Below are positions 26,901-39,300 of a stretch of DNA of 64,000 bases, piece by piece. The position numbers and the translations under genes were made by a program. The notes beneath the pieces were generated by a model that did not search any database, was not told where the DNA came from, and saw only the letters and a list, made by a program, of their open reading frames with translations. Source of the DNA: Tachypleus tridentatus (Eukaryota; Arthropoda; Merostomata; Xiphosura; Limulidae); contig NC_134830.1 in NCBI RefSeq assembly GCF_004210375.1, forward strand, positions 47,001,094-47,065,093, written 5' to 3'. Position 1 is the stretch's first letter, and each line of letters begins with the position of its first letter.

Positions 26901-27586
26901 CCATATTTTTTTGTGTATAAGATGCACATTTTTTTTCCAAAAAAGGAGTCTCAAACCCTCCCTGCATCCTATACACCAAAGGTAAAAAATTGTATGCCTC
27001 CCTACACATACTGTACAAGTGTGTTCAATCTTCACACTTCCCTGGGTTTGTTTTCTTTCTCTCATAGGCTAAAGAAAATGGGTTATTATTGGAAACAACT
27101 GTAGAATAGTGTTCTATTAGGGAAACCTTTCTTTAATTTAAAATTAGATATCTTACTAACAATACTAGAGTTGTATCCACAAAGAACACAATAAAAACAT
27201 GCAAGTTTTGAAAGTGATAGTAGTTGTGAGCACAAAACTCTATACAAACAGCTTATGTGAGCAATTACCTTAATAGCACCAAAGATGATATTGTTTGAGG
27301 ACAAGTGACAGTGAACTTCCAGAACTTGTTTTCTGTGATCCAAAAGAAGATTTTGAAAGTTTTCAAAATGAATGAACAATGTTTTGATATAAATGTACAA
27401 AACAACCATATTTTATTTTATTATGGACACTACCTTTGAAGTATTCTAAAGAATAATAAAAGATTATGCTGTTGTTGAAGATACAGATAAATGATAACTG
27501 TGAAAAATAATTATTTCCTTAAAGATAACCTTGAAACCAGGGGAGCATCTCATACAAAGGTGCATCTTATACACTGAAAAATACTG
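26901..27586. mobile_element. Non-autonomous TA-flanked DNA transposon (686 bp)
   Basis: The left end is CCATATTTTTTTGTGTATAA then GATGCAC; the inverted right end is CAGTATTTTTCAGTGTATAA then GATGCAC. TA lies outside both ends (26899-26900, 27587-27588). No transposase was seen. The 'tataagatgcac' termini resemble a widespread animal MITE type in the Tc1/mariner superfamily. Confidence 0.8.
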
Positions 27587-27834
27587 TAGTTACATTCATT
27601 ATCAAGTTTATTTTTAGTCTACATCTAAAACCTAGTGTTTCTCTTCCAAATATTTGTTTCCTCATCCTACTTTCTTCAAAATATAGCATAAACAAATCAG
27701 TAGCTTTTATTCTATCAATTCCTAAGATGAGATTGTAAGTAAAAAACAAGTTCTTTCCCTTCTTTTATCAATAAAAAGTTCTCAATATAACCCTACAACA
27801 TTACCTTTCACCTGAATCATCATTGCACTTGGTA

Positions 27835-28690
27835 TTTATCCCCTGAACCCTTTCAAATAGATAAAGCTTTCAAACACAAGGAGACCAAAACTACACACAT
27901 TTTTCCAAGTTAGGCCTAAGTAGTGAGTTCTGTAGAGGTAATTACCTATTTAAGTTTCTTATCAGTAAATCTATTAATACATTTTAAAATTGTATTAGGT
28001 CAAGTACTAGCATCACTGTACTACAATTACAAGTCAACTGAGAACTGACCTAATTTCATTCTATTGTACTACAGTATCCTCAGTACACACAGTCTGAAAT
28101 ATCCAACAGTTTAATGTCATTAGCATCTTCACTAATTACACCTCTACCAATATTGCTAATCTAAATAACAAAAAACCAATGTTATAATCACTAGCCTTTG
28201 AGGAACTCCACTAATCACATGGGTCCAGTTTGACTAAACTCCATAACTTTTTCCTTTCTCTCATTCAACCATTCTGTTAACTTGTTTTCCACAACCCCTC
28301 CTACTGAAGTGAGCTTAACCTATGGTAACTCCTTATTAGAAAGCTTTTGAAAATACACACACATCAAGTTTTCACCTTTCCTCTCATCAGGTCACAAGTA
28401 ACAACCTTAAAAATGTTACAGATTTCTATCTGGTGAATCCATGTTGATTTCTTTTCATGATACAAATGGTCTTGTAATGTTTCTTTTGTTAGACAGATGT
28501 TTTCTACTAAAGAAATAAAACTGACCCATAATTGTGAGAGTAACTCTTATTAAATTATCATTCACTTTAAGAATATGAGTAAAAATTACAACCCACCAAT
28601 GCTGAAGCACCTCCCCACTGGTCACTGACCTACTATATATTCAAAGGTTCATACATCTAATCTTTCACCTCTTTCAAGACCCTGTATAGA
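27835..28690 (-). pseudogene. Non-LTR retrotransposon reverse transcriptase relic
   Basis: On the minus strand, in order, it shows WTHVISGVPQ (about 28216-28196; family SGVPQGSVLGP), a NDIKLLDIS-like remnant after it, and FWSP followed by a KL.LFERVQ-like block (27892-27845; family WSP...L.KVQRRAT). Many stops and frameshifts are present. The domain order fits CR1/L2/Jockey-type polymerases. Confidence 0.65.
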
Positions 28691-29477
28691 CCTCATGCTT
28701 TAATATCTACACACAAATTCCTTTCCCTGCTGAAATGGAATACTTTTTTTTTCTTTTTACACCATATTGAGATACCACAATTACAAGGAAAGACCTGGGT
28801 AAATTGATAAGTTAAACAACTGTTTAAACAAATAAATTAAAAGTGAAGCATTTGGGTTATAATAACTTAGTTGTACATTTAATACAGATAGGAAAATAGG
28901 CTCAATAGCATCACTAAGAATAAATGATTTAGCATTGCATACTAGCAATAGTAGTGTAACTCAACTCAAGCCATCAAGGCAGTGTTTTGTTGCTGTCAAT
29001 AGGATTTTAGGGTGTAATCCCTTACAATTCCAGTGAAAAAAAAAAGTTATCAGCACATAGATCCCTGATTAAGTAGCCCTTGAAATGACGTGTATAGTTT
29101 GGGTTTCATTATCTACAAAATACCAACTAACCTGAAAGATTTTATAGGAGGAATAGTAAAATAGAGGGATGGGAGGGCTATCATGTAAGTTACAGAAACA
29201 AGTTACAAACCTATCTTTTTTTTTTTTATATACAAAAATGGGAAATAGGTTATCTTACTGAATATACAAAATATCAATCAGATAAAGACCTCCAATGACT
29301 TTATGCTTTATTCTAAAGACCACAAGGTAAGGGAAACCAAATCTAAAATTTGGAAAAGATAGACTAGGGTCCAGTTAAAACAGTTTTATTTCTTGCTTGT
29401 GGAATAAATTTGGCATTTATGGAATCCAGCACCTTACAAGCATTTAATAAGAGAATGAATTTGCATATCAGGACAGT

Positions 29478-29620
29478 TGGTATGGGTATTAACACTTTTA
29501 CTAATAAAGCAAAGAACATTGTTTTGATGTAAGAAGGACAAAACATTCTCTGCTTTATTGGTGTTAATAATACATTTTTATTTCACGTGGGTTTCTTGTC
29601 ATCACGAAGAGTATGAATTT
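29478..29620. repeat. Two Penelope-like tails head to head
   Basis: The left half (GGTATGGGTATTAACACTTT, then AAAGAACATTGTTTTGA) is the tail in minus orientation. The right half (ACAAAACATTCTCTGCTTTA, then TTGGTGTTAATA, ATACATTTTTATTTCACGTG and GGTTTCTTGTCATCACGA) is the same tail in plus orientation. They meet at the decayed GAAGAAGG core near 29530. Confidence 0.6.
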
Positions 29621-30659
29621 CCTGTAAAATAAATAGGTTTAAAAGAACCAATGTATAAGATAAGCTTTAGAGATTTAAAATGGTTCCTTGGTGTCCATTT
29701 GTTATATGTTAAGTTGAATTCTTTTTTTTGGGGGTTACTGTCATTTAAATATTTTTCTATTTTTTAACATATTCCTACCAATGTTATATGTTTAGATAGT
29801 TATAATTTTTACTATTTGATAATTAAAAGTCCTCCAATCTTTTGTAATTTATATTTTTAAGTACAGAAGACATAAGTGTGAAATATGGAATACCCAAGTT
29901 CTAATTAAACCCACTGCCAGTGGTAGAAGTAAAGAATGGTACTTTGCAAGACTTAAGAGGGCAGTTAATGTTGTCTTTAAAAAATAAAGGGTAAGTTTAA
30001 TTTTACTTCTTTTTTTTTTTTAGTTAAATGGAGTGTGATTAGCTAGTATGGAAATTCAAAAGTCCAGACAGTCGCCCTTCGTCCATATGTTTTTAATAAG
30101 TGAAACACTGAAGTTTAGACACTGTCTCAATATTAGTAACTCAACAAAAAACTTTTACTATCCAAGATCTTAATAGCAGCAGCATAATTTACTAATAATG
30201 TTATAATATTACTAGTGATTGATAATATTGATTACAAATTACTTCTACAATTATGCTTCACAAACTGTAGTTTGATTATTACCAATTTACACTATTGAAA
30301 GTGACAATAGTAACACTGAAAACACCAGTAACAGACTTTCTACAATGTAAGGATACTAGTAGTAGTAGCACTCCTGCTACTAAAACTAACATTTTTAGTA
30401 ATAATATAACAATTAGTTAGTATGTTAGGCTTAAGATATGAGAAATACTAACTTATTTGTAGAGAATACTATAAAATACAGTGTATCGTGTAAGTAATAA
30501 AACATTAACGTGAAAATAAAGAACCAAGTGAAGACAATACTTTATTTTACGGGTAGATTATTGTGTTAATTTTGCAAGCTTAATATCAATGTTATTTCAA
30601 TAATTAATAGTTGCTACACAGTCTAAAGCCAGATTTGCTAAGAGCTAGAACTAGAAGCA

Positions 30660-31490
30660 GTAGATGTTGCGTAATCTCGTCTGTTCCCATAACGATCAGA
30701 ACAAATGGAAAAGTACTATTTCTGAACTTGTACTTTTTTACTTTTCGGGCTTGATACTAATATCTGCGTGTATAAAATATACCTGATAAATCTTCTTTTA
30801 AACAATCTCCATGAGAAATAAATAATTTCTGAATATATAATTCATCGTACCTCCTTTCTTCTCTACCGCCATTCATTCAAATAACCTTGTACTAAATATT
30901 CTCGAACCCCCTTTTTATGTCGGTGTTTGTCGTTAGAATAATAAATTATTTTCAAAGTTTAACAATAATATGTAGGATTTTTAAAATTTTCGAAAAAAAA
31001 TTAAATCAAATCATAATAACTGTGAAATCAAACCGACTGATTTAAACATAAATAAATAGATACAAAATAGTTTTCGAAAAAGTACCAAACTAATCAGCTG
31101 ATACGTTATGTTTATTACTGACAATTTATTTTTTAAAGATTACCAAATATTTAATTTTTTGTGGTATGAATAGATGCTAAGGTGTACTTGATACGATGGG
31201 ACTAATGTTTAGTGTAAATGTTAGGATACACTTACAAAATCGAAGTTATCATGACTATATTTACTATTATAGCGTGTTTTGTTTTGGGACGAAGACCGTC
31301 AGTATTATTACAGAAAAACTTTCGAGCACTAAAAGTTAGAACTATACTGACTGTAAATTACAGTGTAAAAAAGTTTGTGACTTTTAATTTTCTCGTGGTG
31401 AGGAGTAACGTAAACTTTTAGTGTTGCATATTATTATTATTATTTATTAAAATTAAGTTATGCAGAAACAGGAATTTTCGAACATAACTT
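30660..31490. promoter_or_regulatory. CpG-retaining island, candidate promoter
   Basis: About twenty CpG dinucleotides fall in roughly 830 bp, against one or two per kb in the flanks. Such retention marks DNA left unmethylated in the germ line, usually promoters. On the minus strand, GGCGGTAGAGAAGAAAGGAG is followed by GTACGA, which would suit a 5'UTR exon of VRK, but the link is inference. No conserved ORF is visible. Confidence 0.4.
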
Positions 31491-33815
31491 TGGTAACATT
31501 GGAAAGAAATTTTAAGATTTAGAAAACCAGTTGAGGCCCTGGTTTGCTTTCAGTTTTTATACGGTTTTGTTAAAAGTAAAAAAAGTTATTAATATTAAAA
31601 ATTAACTCTGAACTCATATTCAAGGACCTGATTTTTAGATTAGGGATATGATAAGAAAATTAAAGTTTAGTCTGTGTATAAGGAAGAATAACTTAATTAG
31701 CATTGTGTAAACATGAATAACATTTGTTCTTATAAAAAGCATAAAAGATAAACTGAAATTATAATTATGAAAATTAAACCATAAAATAATTGATTTTTAT
31801 GTTACTAAAATTTCAAGTTAGGCAAGAAAAAAAAAAGGAATTTGACTGGCAATAGGACGATACATAATTATTCCATACTGATATTGATAGGAAGTTTTAT
31901 GTGAGAAATGCTGTATAACCATATTTACTTTTATATTCTTGAAATAAACAATATAATGAATTCTTCACCAAAGTTACTCATAGTTTTAATTTTTTGTTAT
32001 TTGGTATATATCCTCCTCCTGTTTGTCTGATAAACTGTTCTTTCAAAACTTGTTGCTAAATAAATGAGTTTGTTGCTAAAAAAAAAAAGAGTTATTGTGG
32101 CAAAAACATGATGGGCCCCTAAATATGACATTACTGATGATAAAACAAGGGCCCATTGTTTCCTATGTCTGCCCTTAATGTTGTTTTTAACACATTTCTC
32201 AGGAGCCAAGGGGTGTCTTTATGCTACAATTTGTTAAATATTAAAAATAAGTTTAATTCAGAAACTTCCAAGGAGAGTAATTTTAGATGTATCTTCTCAA
32301 CACAACTTCTTGTTTGTTAATATATAAATGTTTAGGTAAAATGCAGCATCCTTCAGTTTCTGTACTAGCTAGTACTATGATTTATCCACTTGGAGTAAAT
32401 TCATTACATATTAATAAAGCCACATTCCTAGCATTATTAATTAAGCAATTACCAACCTTTTATGCTTCTGCTATCACCTTCTTATGTTTAGCTTGCAACT
32501 GAGACACAAATGATTTGGTAGGGAAGATTGAAACATCATGATAGTAAGCAGTAAAATAAGCAGACAGGAACACCTTGAAAGCAGCTACAAGCATAATACT
32601 GTACATGGTTTGCTGCACAATATCTATCAAGGAGGTTCTAAATAGTTATTGAACACCTCTATATGTCATTTGGAGACTTCCATGCTTATCATGTTTGACT
32701 GTTAAGCTTTTGATGTGCTGACAAATTTTGGTTACCTTACCATTTCAAATAACTTTTCCTAGACTTACTGCTAAAAGAATGTGAGAAATACCCTCTTTTT
32801 AGCTATTAGAAATGTACAGAAAATTTGAGTTCAAATAACAAACAACACCAACTGAATTAAAGTTTTTTTTTCAACAAAAATGTTTCCCACTGGTTGGTGT
32901 TTGCCTGTTGAAAATATCATCCTCTTTATATAGCAACAATATCTTAGTCATATGAAATTTCCAATTAATCATCTCAAGCATCTTGAAAGATACAAGTATA
33001 AAAATATTTAAAAACAACTATCTATTTGCTATTCTCCAATATTTTAATATCAGTTTCATCAAGGCTAGTTTATTTTAAAATTACTCTAGATTTTCCAAAA
33101 CTTTTCCATGTTCACTTCATGAAAGTAGAATTTAAGGAAATCTTTTCACCATCTTTTAAAGAAATAAAATAGTGAATAAATCTCTTTATAAAAATGACAA
33201 TATGGCTTCAGCAATGTCCTTCCTCAGGAATCACAACAGTCAGTATTTTCCTCTACTCTCTTCCTTTTTCTAAAGTAATGTAAGCATAAGAAGTGGAAGT
33301 AAGATAATATTTGATTAAAGGTAGCTTTTGTGGCCATTTACATAGTAACAATATTGATAAGGTTCATTTAATTTGAATATTTTGTAAGCCATAAATTGGC
33401 CTTTCTTTGAACAGTATTTTCTGTCAAAATTAAAAGATGTTTGATTCTTGCTCATCACTTGTCAGCATGCATAAAGAAATACTCAAGAATTTTCATCAGC
33501 AAATTTTACTAGTTTACTATGCAAACCTGTATGGTAGTAATAACAGTTCAGTTTTAGAATGTTAGGAGGGAGAAGATTCTTGATAGATAGAAGAACTCTT
33601 CAATTTACATGTTGTTTTTGTGGCATAACTTATCCATTTAGAGGTTCTAAGAATTCTAAGCACTTTATTTTGTTAGGTTCTATGTAGTTTCTGCTGTACG
33701 AGAGCTCAAACTTCTTAGTTTGAGTTTTAAATATATTTGTCATAGGATAAAATAGGTATCCTAGTATTATTATTTGAGTGATTTGAACCAAACAATTTCT
33801 TTAGTCACATTTCAG

Positions 33816-33841
33816 AATATATATATATATACACACACACA
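33816..33841. repeat. (AT)n(AC)n microsatellite
   Basis: Short AT then AC dinucleotide run just upstream of the piggyBac-type MITE. Confidence 0.9.
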
Positions 33842-33892
33842 TTCATTCATATATGTATGTATATAATTCTTAGTTTTTAAACTTTATATTAA

Positions 33893-34134
33893 CCCTTTCG
33901 GCACTGAATAACAACTTTGAATGTTTGGCATGGTGCTGAATATATATATTTGATACTTCAACTAATTATGGTATCAGTACTAAAAGCATGATATCTTGGC
34001 AATAACTCAACAAAAGTCCCTGAAATATTCAGTGATTGTTCCCAATATTATATATGTTAAATTCAATACATAAGGAATAAAGGAAGGTCGCTTACCACGC
34101 TGAACCTTCAAGTCGACAGGTGTCGCCAAAAGGG
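33893..34134. mobile_element. piggyBac-type MITE (242 bp) in a TTAA target
   Basis: It is flanked by TTAA at 33889-33892 and 34135-34138. The left end is CCCTTTCGGCACTGA; the inverted right end is CCCTTTTGGCGACACC. TTAA duplication with CCCTTT ends is diagnostic of the piggyBac superfamily. It is too short to encode a transposase. Confidence 0.9.
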
Positions 34135-35754
34135 TTAACCTAATTCCTTACATTATTTTCATCTTAATTGCTGAGACAAGCTATCTGCTTTAGACTTCAT
34201 ACTATGGTGATAGAAAATATATTTTCAAGTTTTATGACTAATAAGTATTTTACCTTTAAGCAAATTTTCCTAAATTTTTATCCTAGTGTTCACATAGTTC
34301 TGATTCCCTTATAAACTGCATATACAAATATCATTAGCTTACTAATCCTGTTTCTTAAAGGTTACATGTCTCGGTGATTTTTACACAAGACTTGTACTTT
34401 CTTAGTCCTCTATATATGTTTTGAACTTTATGAGTAAAACTGCTTTCAATCTAAGGGTCTTGTACAAGTTAGTAACAGTTGGGATTTACCTTCCTTAAAT
34501 ATGTTTAATGGGAAAAACTGTTGCTGTAGGCAATCTAAGGACAATGGGATACCACACTGAGGCTTTGGTGTGACAGTAAATGTGTTATCTCAATAATTGT
34601 TTATTTTATTAGTCATAACTGTGTTTGTTAACCATATATTCTAATTACAGCTGGTTAAAATTCATTGTGAATCAGATGCTTGTCAGTCAGTCACAAGTTA
34701 CACTATATGTGTATAAAATTTTGTGTATTGGTTCATTTATGTTTGCATAAATTTCCTTACTGATAACTATTTTTTGGATATATTTCTAGAATACTTGAAA
34801 CTATTTGTAAACTAGTGTGTTAATACATTAAAAATATCTACCAAAACAGTCATAACCACTTGCATGTTTTGTCATATGAATCAAAGTACACTGTTGAGTT
34901 TAATAGTTATTTATTTTATTCAGTGATTTAATATTTATGTATTACTTAATTTTCATAAAAATAGTGTTAAAATTTAATTATTTTAAAAATGATAGTTGTG
35001 AAAAGTTTTGTTTTATTGTTGTACTAGGCTTTAGTAACATTGTTGACATCATCTTTCTCCAAGCTTCCAAGTTTTTCTAGTCTTGTCTAATATTATTGCT
35101 ACTAGAGGGCTGGAGATTTCTTGGTTATTCTGTTGCATGTTACAAATACGTGCAGATAAAGTAAGTTAAAAGTAAGAGATAAAAAGTGAAGTTTGACTTT
35201 GTGACTGTCAGTTTAGCTGTAATAGGCAATATCTAAAGTGAGCTTCACAGTATCTTTATAACAACCAAGATTGAGTAAGTGTCTTGTCAAAGGATGTTCT
35301 AAATTAATTGAAACCACCTGTGTGAACTCTTGACAAAAAGGAGACAACTGTTTAAAGCCCTGGATACAACTGTGGTAACCTACAGGGTAATGTAAGAAAA
35401 TTCATCACTGATTTGATTTGACAAAGAGAGAGATAGAAGAATAACTGGTCTTGTCAGTTGGGTTCTAAAACAACTGAACCAGTCTGTGTGGGTTTTTGTC
35501 AAGAAAATAATTATTTAAAGCTTTAGATACAACTGTAATAAGCAATAGCATAATGATTTTTGTACATACATGACTTGCTTTGAATGCATATTATATATGT
35601 ATTATTTTAAAATGTGGATTGTGTGCTGTCTATTTATTGTTCAAATTTATTGCTAACAAGTCACAGACACCTATGTAAACCTGAGATATATTGTTGGAAA
35701 AAAAACATCCATGTTTAAAATGTCTTAAAACAATGTTAAAAATTTTTTTCATTA

Positions 35755-35985
35755 GTGAATTCTGTGCAAAGCTACTCCAAGACTATCTTATTTAGTCATC
35801 CTAACTAAGAGGGAAGACACTTAATGAACACAACACACCGCAAACTCTTTGGTTACACTTGTCAGAACGAATAGTGAGATTTAACCATCACCATTACAAT
35901 GCATCATAGCCTCACAGTGCAGAATGTAATTTCTATTACACAATAATGGACCATGGAGCCTCGGATCTAATGCCTTATCCCAAAG
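35755..35985 (-). repeat. Diverged SINE (family A)
   Basis: GAATTCTGTGCAAAGCTACT, CTAACTAAGAGGGAAGACAC, ACGAATAGTGAGATTTAACC and a degenerate tRNA-like end (GAGCCTCGGATCTAATGCCT) follow the order of the intact copy at 41822. Confidence 0.75.
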
Positions 35986-36259
35986 ATATCACAACTTTTC
36001 TGTATGTAGTTAGTAATGTTTAGATGATATATTACACTCTGTAACATCTACTTTTCCTGGATTATTCAAATGGACACTTAAAGACTTTGTTTTACACAGC
36101 TTACTAAACAGCTGTTCTAGTTTGAAACGGGTGTGATATATTAAAATGTTTAAAACCAAGTTCTAGAATATAAATTTTTCAAAGTCACTAATAATTCAGA
36201 AGTTTATGATGGATTACTTTTATACAGTAAACACAATCACTTTGAATATGTACAATTTT

Positions 36260-36265
36260 TTTATT
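36260..36265 (-). terminator. Candidate polyadenylation signal AATAAA for POLR3F
   Basis: AATAAA on the minus strand begins 9 nt after the stop codon. It would imply a very short 3'UTR. In AT-rich DNA this hexamer is common by chance, so this is only a candidate. Confidence 0.3.
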
Positions 36266-36273
36266 TCATTTCA

Positions 36274-36351
36274 TCAGTAATCTAACCATTCCTTCATGTA
36301 TAGACAATTAGATGGTGAAATGGCTCCTCCTTCCTGACATTCTTCCATTAC
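36274..36351 (-). CDS. POLR3F: POLR3F coding exon 9 and stop
   Basis: Encodes [20 protein letters not shown], then EWLDY and TGA. Supplies the third and fourth Fe-S cysteines. A second in-frame TGA follows directly. Confidence 0.97.
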   Translation of the reverse strand, partial: VMEECQEGGAISPSNCLYMKEWLDY

Positions 36352-39300
36352 CTGAAAGATAAAAATGTTACAACATTAGTTAAACAGACTTACAATAAAA
36401 ATATTTATGTTAATAAAATTAACTGAAATATCATATTGTGTAATTAATTGTCATATTTTGTACAGATACATTTATAAACTTTCTTTTCATGTAAAAAAAT
36501 GTAGATATTGGTTTTCTTGATAACAGCTACAATACTCGACTTTAAAATTATCACAACCTTAGAGAATATTTGCCGTTTCATTGAAGACTTAGATATTATT
36601 CACGAGACAATGTAAATTACTCACTGGACACACTCCACAGGGTAGTCGCATCAAGCCAGTACTTTCTATTAAAGGTTCTACAGCTCGATATAACCTTGTC
36701 ATTCCAGCAGTTGAACCTGATGTGACCTGAGATGCAACAACTGTTTTCTCTACTTTACCATCATATATTAATGTGTCCAAGATAGCTTCAATGTCCTCTG
36801 CACTCAGTGTTACCTGTAACAGATTAAAATGTGTCTTTGTTGCAAAAATAGAATACAGAATATGCCACTTTTCCCCAGGTTCACTGCAACGTTTCATACA
36901 TTATTTGTCTAAAATTCCAAAAGTTTTTTTTTTAAGTTAAATGTCTCAGTTAAATATTTTCTTACATAACTAAGAACTTGTAAAATGATAAAAGTTTTGA
37001 ATAAAATAAGAAACAGGGTCTGATTTTGATGTAGTTTTGGCAGGTGGAATCAAGTAACTAACAAGCATCGGTTCTGCCTGGTTATTAATATTTTTCTACA
37101 TTTATAGGAAATTTGTTAATTAAAATGATTGAATATTTATTTTCTACCTATTTTTTCTTACTATCCAGTTTTGCTTTGTGTTCAGTAAAGAGAACAATGT
37201 CACAATTACCAAAGATGTACTATAGTAATATATCTAGCAAACAAAAAATTCCTGCTATAATGGTTAATTCATAACTATTACTATTAACATGCATTGTTTC
37301 TACAATGAGATTATAAGTAAGTAAAATGGAGTTAAAAGTTGTGACATTTGTGATAACTATAACAAACATGAATGCACATTGTGTGCATATATAAAGGCTG
37401 CAGCTGCACACAAAAAAGTGTATTTCTAATTTCAAAACTTGTAACAAATAAACTTAAGATTTTAACTTAGAAATACGTACACTGAAGTCATATTTAAATC
37501 TTTCCCTCTAAACAAGTTCCTCAATACGTTAAACACTCAAAACAAAGTAAAATATTGATTGTTTGGAATTAAGCACAAAGCTACACAATAGGCTATCTGT
37601 GCTCTGCCCATCCTGAGTATGAAAACCCGGTTTCTAGCAGTGCAAGTCTGCAGACATACCACTGTGCCACTGAGTAGGGTCACTGTAAAATAATGAACAC
37701 TCTTTATTAATCCTGTGCACACATGTGGGATCAAAATATGCCTACCACGATTTTTACAGAATGCCATTCAACATGGTGTTATATATTTCATATCAGAGTT
37801 AATATCCATTCATTTCACTCTACACTGCTGATTTAGTAACAGTTTGTAGTAGAGTAAATACCAGACACAATATACAGGGATAATACAGAAACTTTATATA
37901 TGCATTTCAAAGGTTCTACACATTGTGCAAATGCAAAATGCAAGCTTTACAATGGACAAAAGTATGTGTTCTTGATATGAACATCACTTTGAGTCACACT
38001 GACATTATCAATTCACAGACATATCTTGAGTACAAACACTTCTGTAACATCAGATGTTTTGTGTACAATTTACTAAAACTTGTAAAATTTTAAGTAGATG
38101 CAAATAGTAATTTTGGAATTATAGTCGATTTATATTTTCTAATGGAGAATAACTACAAATGAACCAATCTTGTGCACATATGGTTAAAAAAAAGTTTTTT
38201 TTATATTAATCATTTTAAAGTTGTGACTTGCTGGCCTGTAATACATAAAACCTTAGATTACTTAATACACCTGGTTACAGACAATTAATCTGGTAACCCA
38301 CTTATTTTACATGATACAACTGCAATAAAAAACGTAACCCAAAACCTAAATTTTAAATACATTCAAGAATCTAGTGTTATAAAAACTTTCTAGTAAGGTG
38401 GTGCCAAACAGTACTGCACACATATATTTTAAATTTGTAAAAAAGGTAAAGAGATTTAATAAGATTGCAAGTTGCAATCTTTATACAAGAGATGACACTG
38501 AAGTCACAGATACCTTGCTAATACCAAGTTCATTGATGAATTTCCAAATATCTTTAGAAGAAGCATATGAAGCATTTCTCTCAGAAATTGGGTCATTGGT
38601 TGTCTCTCTAGCTGTCATCAGCTGTAAAAAATATGGTACCTTTTAAAAATACTAAGAAAAAACTTCCAAATAGACTTAAATCTATTCAACAACAACAAAA
38701 TTACATTCAGATAATTTTGAATTAAACTGAAAGTAAATGAGTAAGATATATTTTCAGTAAAAAAAACTTATTACCAGAAACTATGAAAAAACAAACAAAT
38801 GTGAAATGTTTATGTACACTCTTTGTAAATGAAAAGCCTTGTTCAAGATGGTAAAAAAAAAATTAATTGTTGGGTAACTTTTTATCTTATTGCAAGAATA
38901 TTTATCAATATGTATTAGTTCAAGATTATTTTATTATTTGGCATTTCCTGACAATCCTGTGAAACAGACAGCACAAGTATAATAGCTTGACATGCCTAAA
39001 TGGTTGGACAACATACCAAGGAAAAGAATATATAAAAAAGAAATTTAATCAAACAAATCAAGTATTATAGTAATAACAGTTGATGTTATCCCACTGATCT
39101 CCAATACCAACACCCAAATCACTAATATATACCTAAATCAGTGGTTATTAGTAATGTTAGGCATCATGAGTTTGCAAGATATTACCCTGCACCATCTATT
39201 TTCCTATAAAATTCTGGGTGAATAAATAAGCCACTGGTAGTAAAAGCCTTTGACACACCTTTTGTTGAAGAAATTTAAAACACTGCTGGTTCAAAACCTC

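Larger units (their letters stand above)
16279..30659. other. AT-rich non-coding stretch (intergenic or long VRK 5' intron)
   Basis: I see no conserved exon on either strand. It contains the LINE relics, decayed tandem repeat, microsatellite, PLE tails and TA-flanked MITE listed separately, plus many short ORFs with no recognisable domain. CpG is very rare, which suits methylated, repeat-derived DNA. Confidence 0.6.
31491..36273. other. AT-rich non-coding stretch downstream of POLR3F
   Basis: Contains the piggyBac-type MITE, a microsatellite and a degenerate SINE listed separately. No recognisable coding exon is present. A family resemblance between 35180-35400 and 35420-35560 (agttnagcttt...caactgtggtaa...) suggests an old local duplication. 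Confidence 0.5.
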
